The notes under the pieces: generated by a model
What the model was told of the DNA's origin: nothing
Databases searched by the model: none
The model's input: only the letters and a program-made list of their open reading frames with translations
Program-made: the position numbers and the translations under genes
In this document: piece after piece, positions 6,172-7,485 of the stretch
How the letters are laid out: every line of letters begins with the position of its first letter
Numbering within the stretch: the first letter of the stretch is position 1
DNA from: JBDHDH01 sp039591615
GTDB taxonomy: Bacteria > Gemmatimonadota > Gemmatimonadetes > Gemmatimonadales > GWC2-71-9
Length of the DNA stretch: 7,485 nt
Assembly (NCBI GenBank): GCA_039591615.1
Contig: JBDHDH010000169.1
Coordinates: forward strand, 1-7,485
Direction of reading: 5' to 3'

Positions 6172-7485
6172 TTAATCGACGGATCGTCCGAGGTTCTTCA
6201 GGGCCTCGAACCAATTCACGATCACCACGAGCTGCGATTCGCTTTCCCCGACCTTCACCATGACGAACCGCCGCCCGTCGGGATGGACGTCGTAGTTCAC
6301 GTGCGTGGAGTAGGCAGCATAGGGCCCGGGATGGACGTCGTAGTTCACGTGCGTGGAGTAGGCAGCATAGGGCCCGCTTATGGCCACCTGGGGCGTACCA
6401 TTCGAAAATACGGGATTGGTCTGGATCGGCACGGCGAGGATCTGGTTACCGCTTCGGTAGAAGAGCTCGCGTTCGTCGGGCGACCACGCCGGCTCCGTAC
6501 CCCCGGCGGTCGAAACCTGCCAACGGCCCTCGCCCCGAAGCGCCTGCACGTATACCTCCGATCGACCGGACTCATCGGAGGCGAACGCGAAATAGCGTCC
6601 GCTCGGGGATACCGCGGGCGATCGCTCGTTGGCCTCCGTCTTCACGAGCGGCACGCCACCGGGCTCTACGCCGACGGTCCAAAGCCAGAGATCTCGGTTT
6701 CCGGTATCGGCGGCGTTCTGCCTCACGACAGCCGTTCGGCCGTCCGGCGTCCATGACGCCTCCCACTGATCCCCCTCATAGGTGAACAGCTCCTCTTCCT
6801 CCCCTGCACCATCGGCACGTTTCCGAAAGGTATTGACGCCGCGCAGGGTGCGCCGGGCGTACGTGATATACCGGCCGTCGGGCGTCCACGACGGGAAGAA
6901 GCTCTGCTGATTCAGCGTGAATTTCCGAAGATCGTTGGTCACGAGATCCACGATCCACACGTCGAAGCCACTCCCCGGTCCTCCTGACAAGTGGATCGCC
7001 ACCTTCCCGCCATCGGGAGAGAACTGGGGGCCGAAGAAGGCTCGTAATTGTCGCGTGACGACGCGTTCACCGCCATTGCGATCAACGAGCACCAACGCCC
7101 GCTCCTCGGCGTTGGCCCGAGAGACGTAAACCAGCGTCCCGTTGCTGGCGATCGAGTACTCGGCGGCAACGTCCTCGATGCTCACTCCCTCGAGGACCGC
7201 GGAGGACGGCCCGGACAACTCGAGCCGGCCGAAGTCGAACGGTGCTGCGCGCATGACACCATCGTCGCTCGTGTAGACGAGATGCCCGGTGGGGGTGATC
7301 CTCGGGCTCCTCCCGGCCGCGAGATGCTTGACTTTGCCGTTGTCGCGATCGATTACGCTGATCTGCGACCCGTCGACGTCGCGGAGGTTGGTCTGGAACA
7401 CCACGGCGCGCGTCCCGGGAATCTGCATCGGCTCGGTATGGCTCACTTCGCCGGCGGCCGTGTCCGGGCGGGTAATGACCACCGG
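6172..7485 (-). CDS. TolB-like (WD40-type) beta-propeller protein, C-terminal part; likely sensor domain of a Ser/Thr protein kinase
   Basis: 437 residues are visible and the frame is open to the window end, so the N-terminus lies outside. The GTG at 7482 is an internal valine, not a convincing start. The sequence is a run of TolB/PD40-type propeller blades: PRITPTGHLVYTSDDG, GPQFSPDGGKVAIHL, PSWTPDGRYITYARR, ASWTPDGRTAVVRQ, PAVSPSGRYFAFASDESG, PAWSPDERELFYRSG and YDVHPDGRRFVMVK, ending in LVVIVNWFEALKNL. This arrangement, with the NWFEAL-type C-terminus, is what I know from the periplasmic half of membrane-bound Ser/Thr kinases and related proteins of Gemmatimonadota and Acidobacteriota. The kinase domain itself is not in the window, so that part is inferred. 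Near the C-terminus a 16-residue segment is exactly duplicated (see the repeat at 6279-6376), which lengthens one blade connection. Confidence 0.88.
   Translation of the reverse strand, partial: PVVITRPDTAAGEVSHTEPMQIPGTRAVVFQTNLRDVDGSQISVIDRDNGKVKHLAAGRSPRITPTGHLVYTSDDGVMRAAPFDFGRLELSGPSSAVLEGVSIEDVAAEYSIASNGTLVYVSRANAEERALVLVDRNGGERVVTRQLRAFFGPQFSPDGGKVAIHLSGGPGSGFDVWIVDLVTNDLRKFTLNQQSFFPSWTPDGRYITYARRTLRGVNTFRKRADGAGEEEELFTYEGDQWEASWTPDGRTAVVRQNAADTGNRDLWLWTVGVEPGGVPLVKTEANERSPAVSPSGRYFAFASDESGRSEVYVQALRGEGRWQVSTAGGTEPAWSPDERELFYRSGNQILAVPIQTNPVFSNGTPQVAISGPYAAYSTHVNYDVHPGPYAAYSTHVNYDVHPDGRRFVMVKVGESESQLVVIVNWFEALKNLGRSVD
6279..6376. repeat. Exact 48-bp tandem duplication inside the TolB-like gene
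   Basis: Two copies of a 48-base unit (6281-6328 and 6329-6376) are identical, and identity extends two bases further left (6279-6280). As 48 is a multiple of three the frame is kept, and the protein carries GPYAAYSTHVNYDVHP twice in a row just before DGRRFVMVK. Homologues I recall have this blade once. The lack of any substitution implies a recent slippage event, or alternatively an assembly artefact. Confidence 0.95.

Noticed and set aside
5155..6756. Very long plus-strand open frame (533 codons)
   Set aside because: It lies opposite two well-supported minus-strand genes and crosses the intergenic heptamer array. Its translation is Arg/His-rich without family features, so it is a shadow.

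Overview
The window is GC-rich bacterial DNA with five recognisable protein genes: two run off the window ends and three are intact. Between them lie a 1.6 kb stretch of apparently decayed coding sequence and three notable repeat structures. The gene mix is a TolB-type beta-propeller of the kind fused to Ser/Thr kinases, a Tat-exported PhoX/DUF839 protein, an exported SdiA-regulated-type propeller and a heavy-metal RND pump. This suits a soil or marine Gemmatimonadota- or Acidobacteriota-like organism, but that is inferred from gene style and not from any marker gene.

Layout: 1-1009 (minus) is the N-terminal 336 residues of a CusA/CzcA-family RND pump. 1010-2650 has no convincing intact gene. 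On its minus strand I can thread a colinear but frame-broken relic of an M28 peptidase (carboxypeptidase Q type, N-terminal and PA-domain half only) at about 1310-2040. A second, unrecognised minus-strand relic lies at about 2398-2640. A 67-codon plus-strand ORF at 2118-2321 could be a small membrane protein. 2703-3572 (plus) is an exported SdiA-regulated-like propeller, convergent with a PhoX/DUF839 protein (3596-4942, minus). 4943-5382 is intergenic and holds a perfect 20-bp inverted repeat enclosing further nested pairings. 5383-6084 (minus) is a secreted protein of unknown function. A degenerate 7-bp tandem array (6099-6167) fills almost the whole gap between it and the upstream gene. 6172-7485 (minus) is the C-terminal part of a TolB-like propeller protein, carrying a fresh in-frame 48-bp tandem duplication.

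The intact proteins are mostly envelope or periplasmic, and no obvious shared pathway links them. The 6172-7485 and 5383-6084 genes are co-directional with an 87-base gap and could share a transcript, in which case the 7-bp array lies in the RNA leader of the downstream cistron. I found no RNA gene, CRISPR array, insertion sequence or complete mobile element, and no clear candidate for a new biological system. The most interesting signals are the gene graveyard, the two tandem repeats and the long inverted structure.
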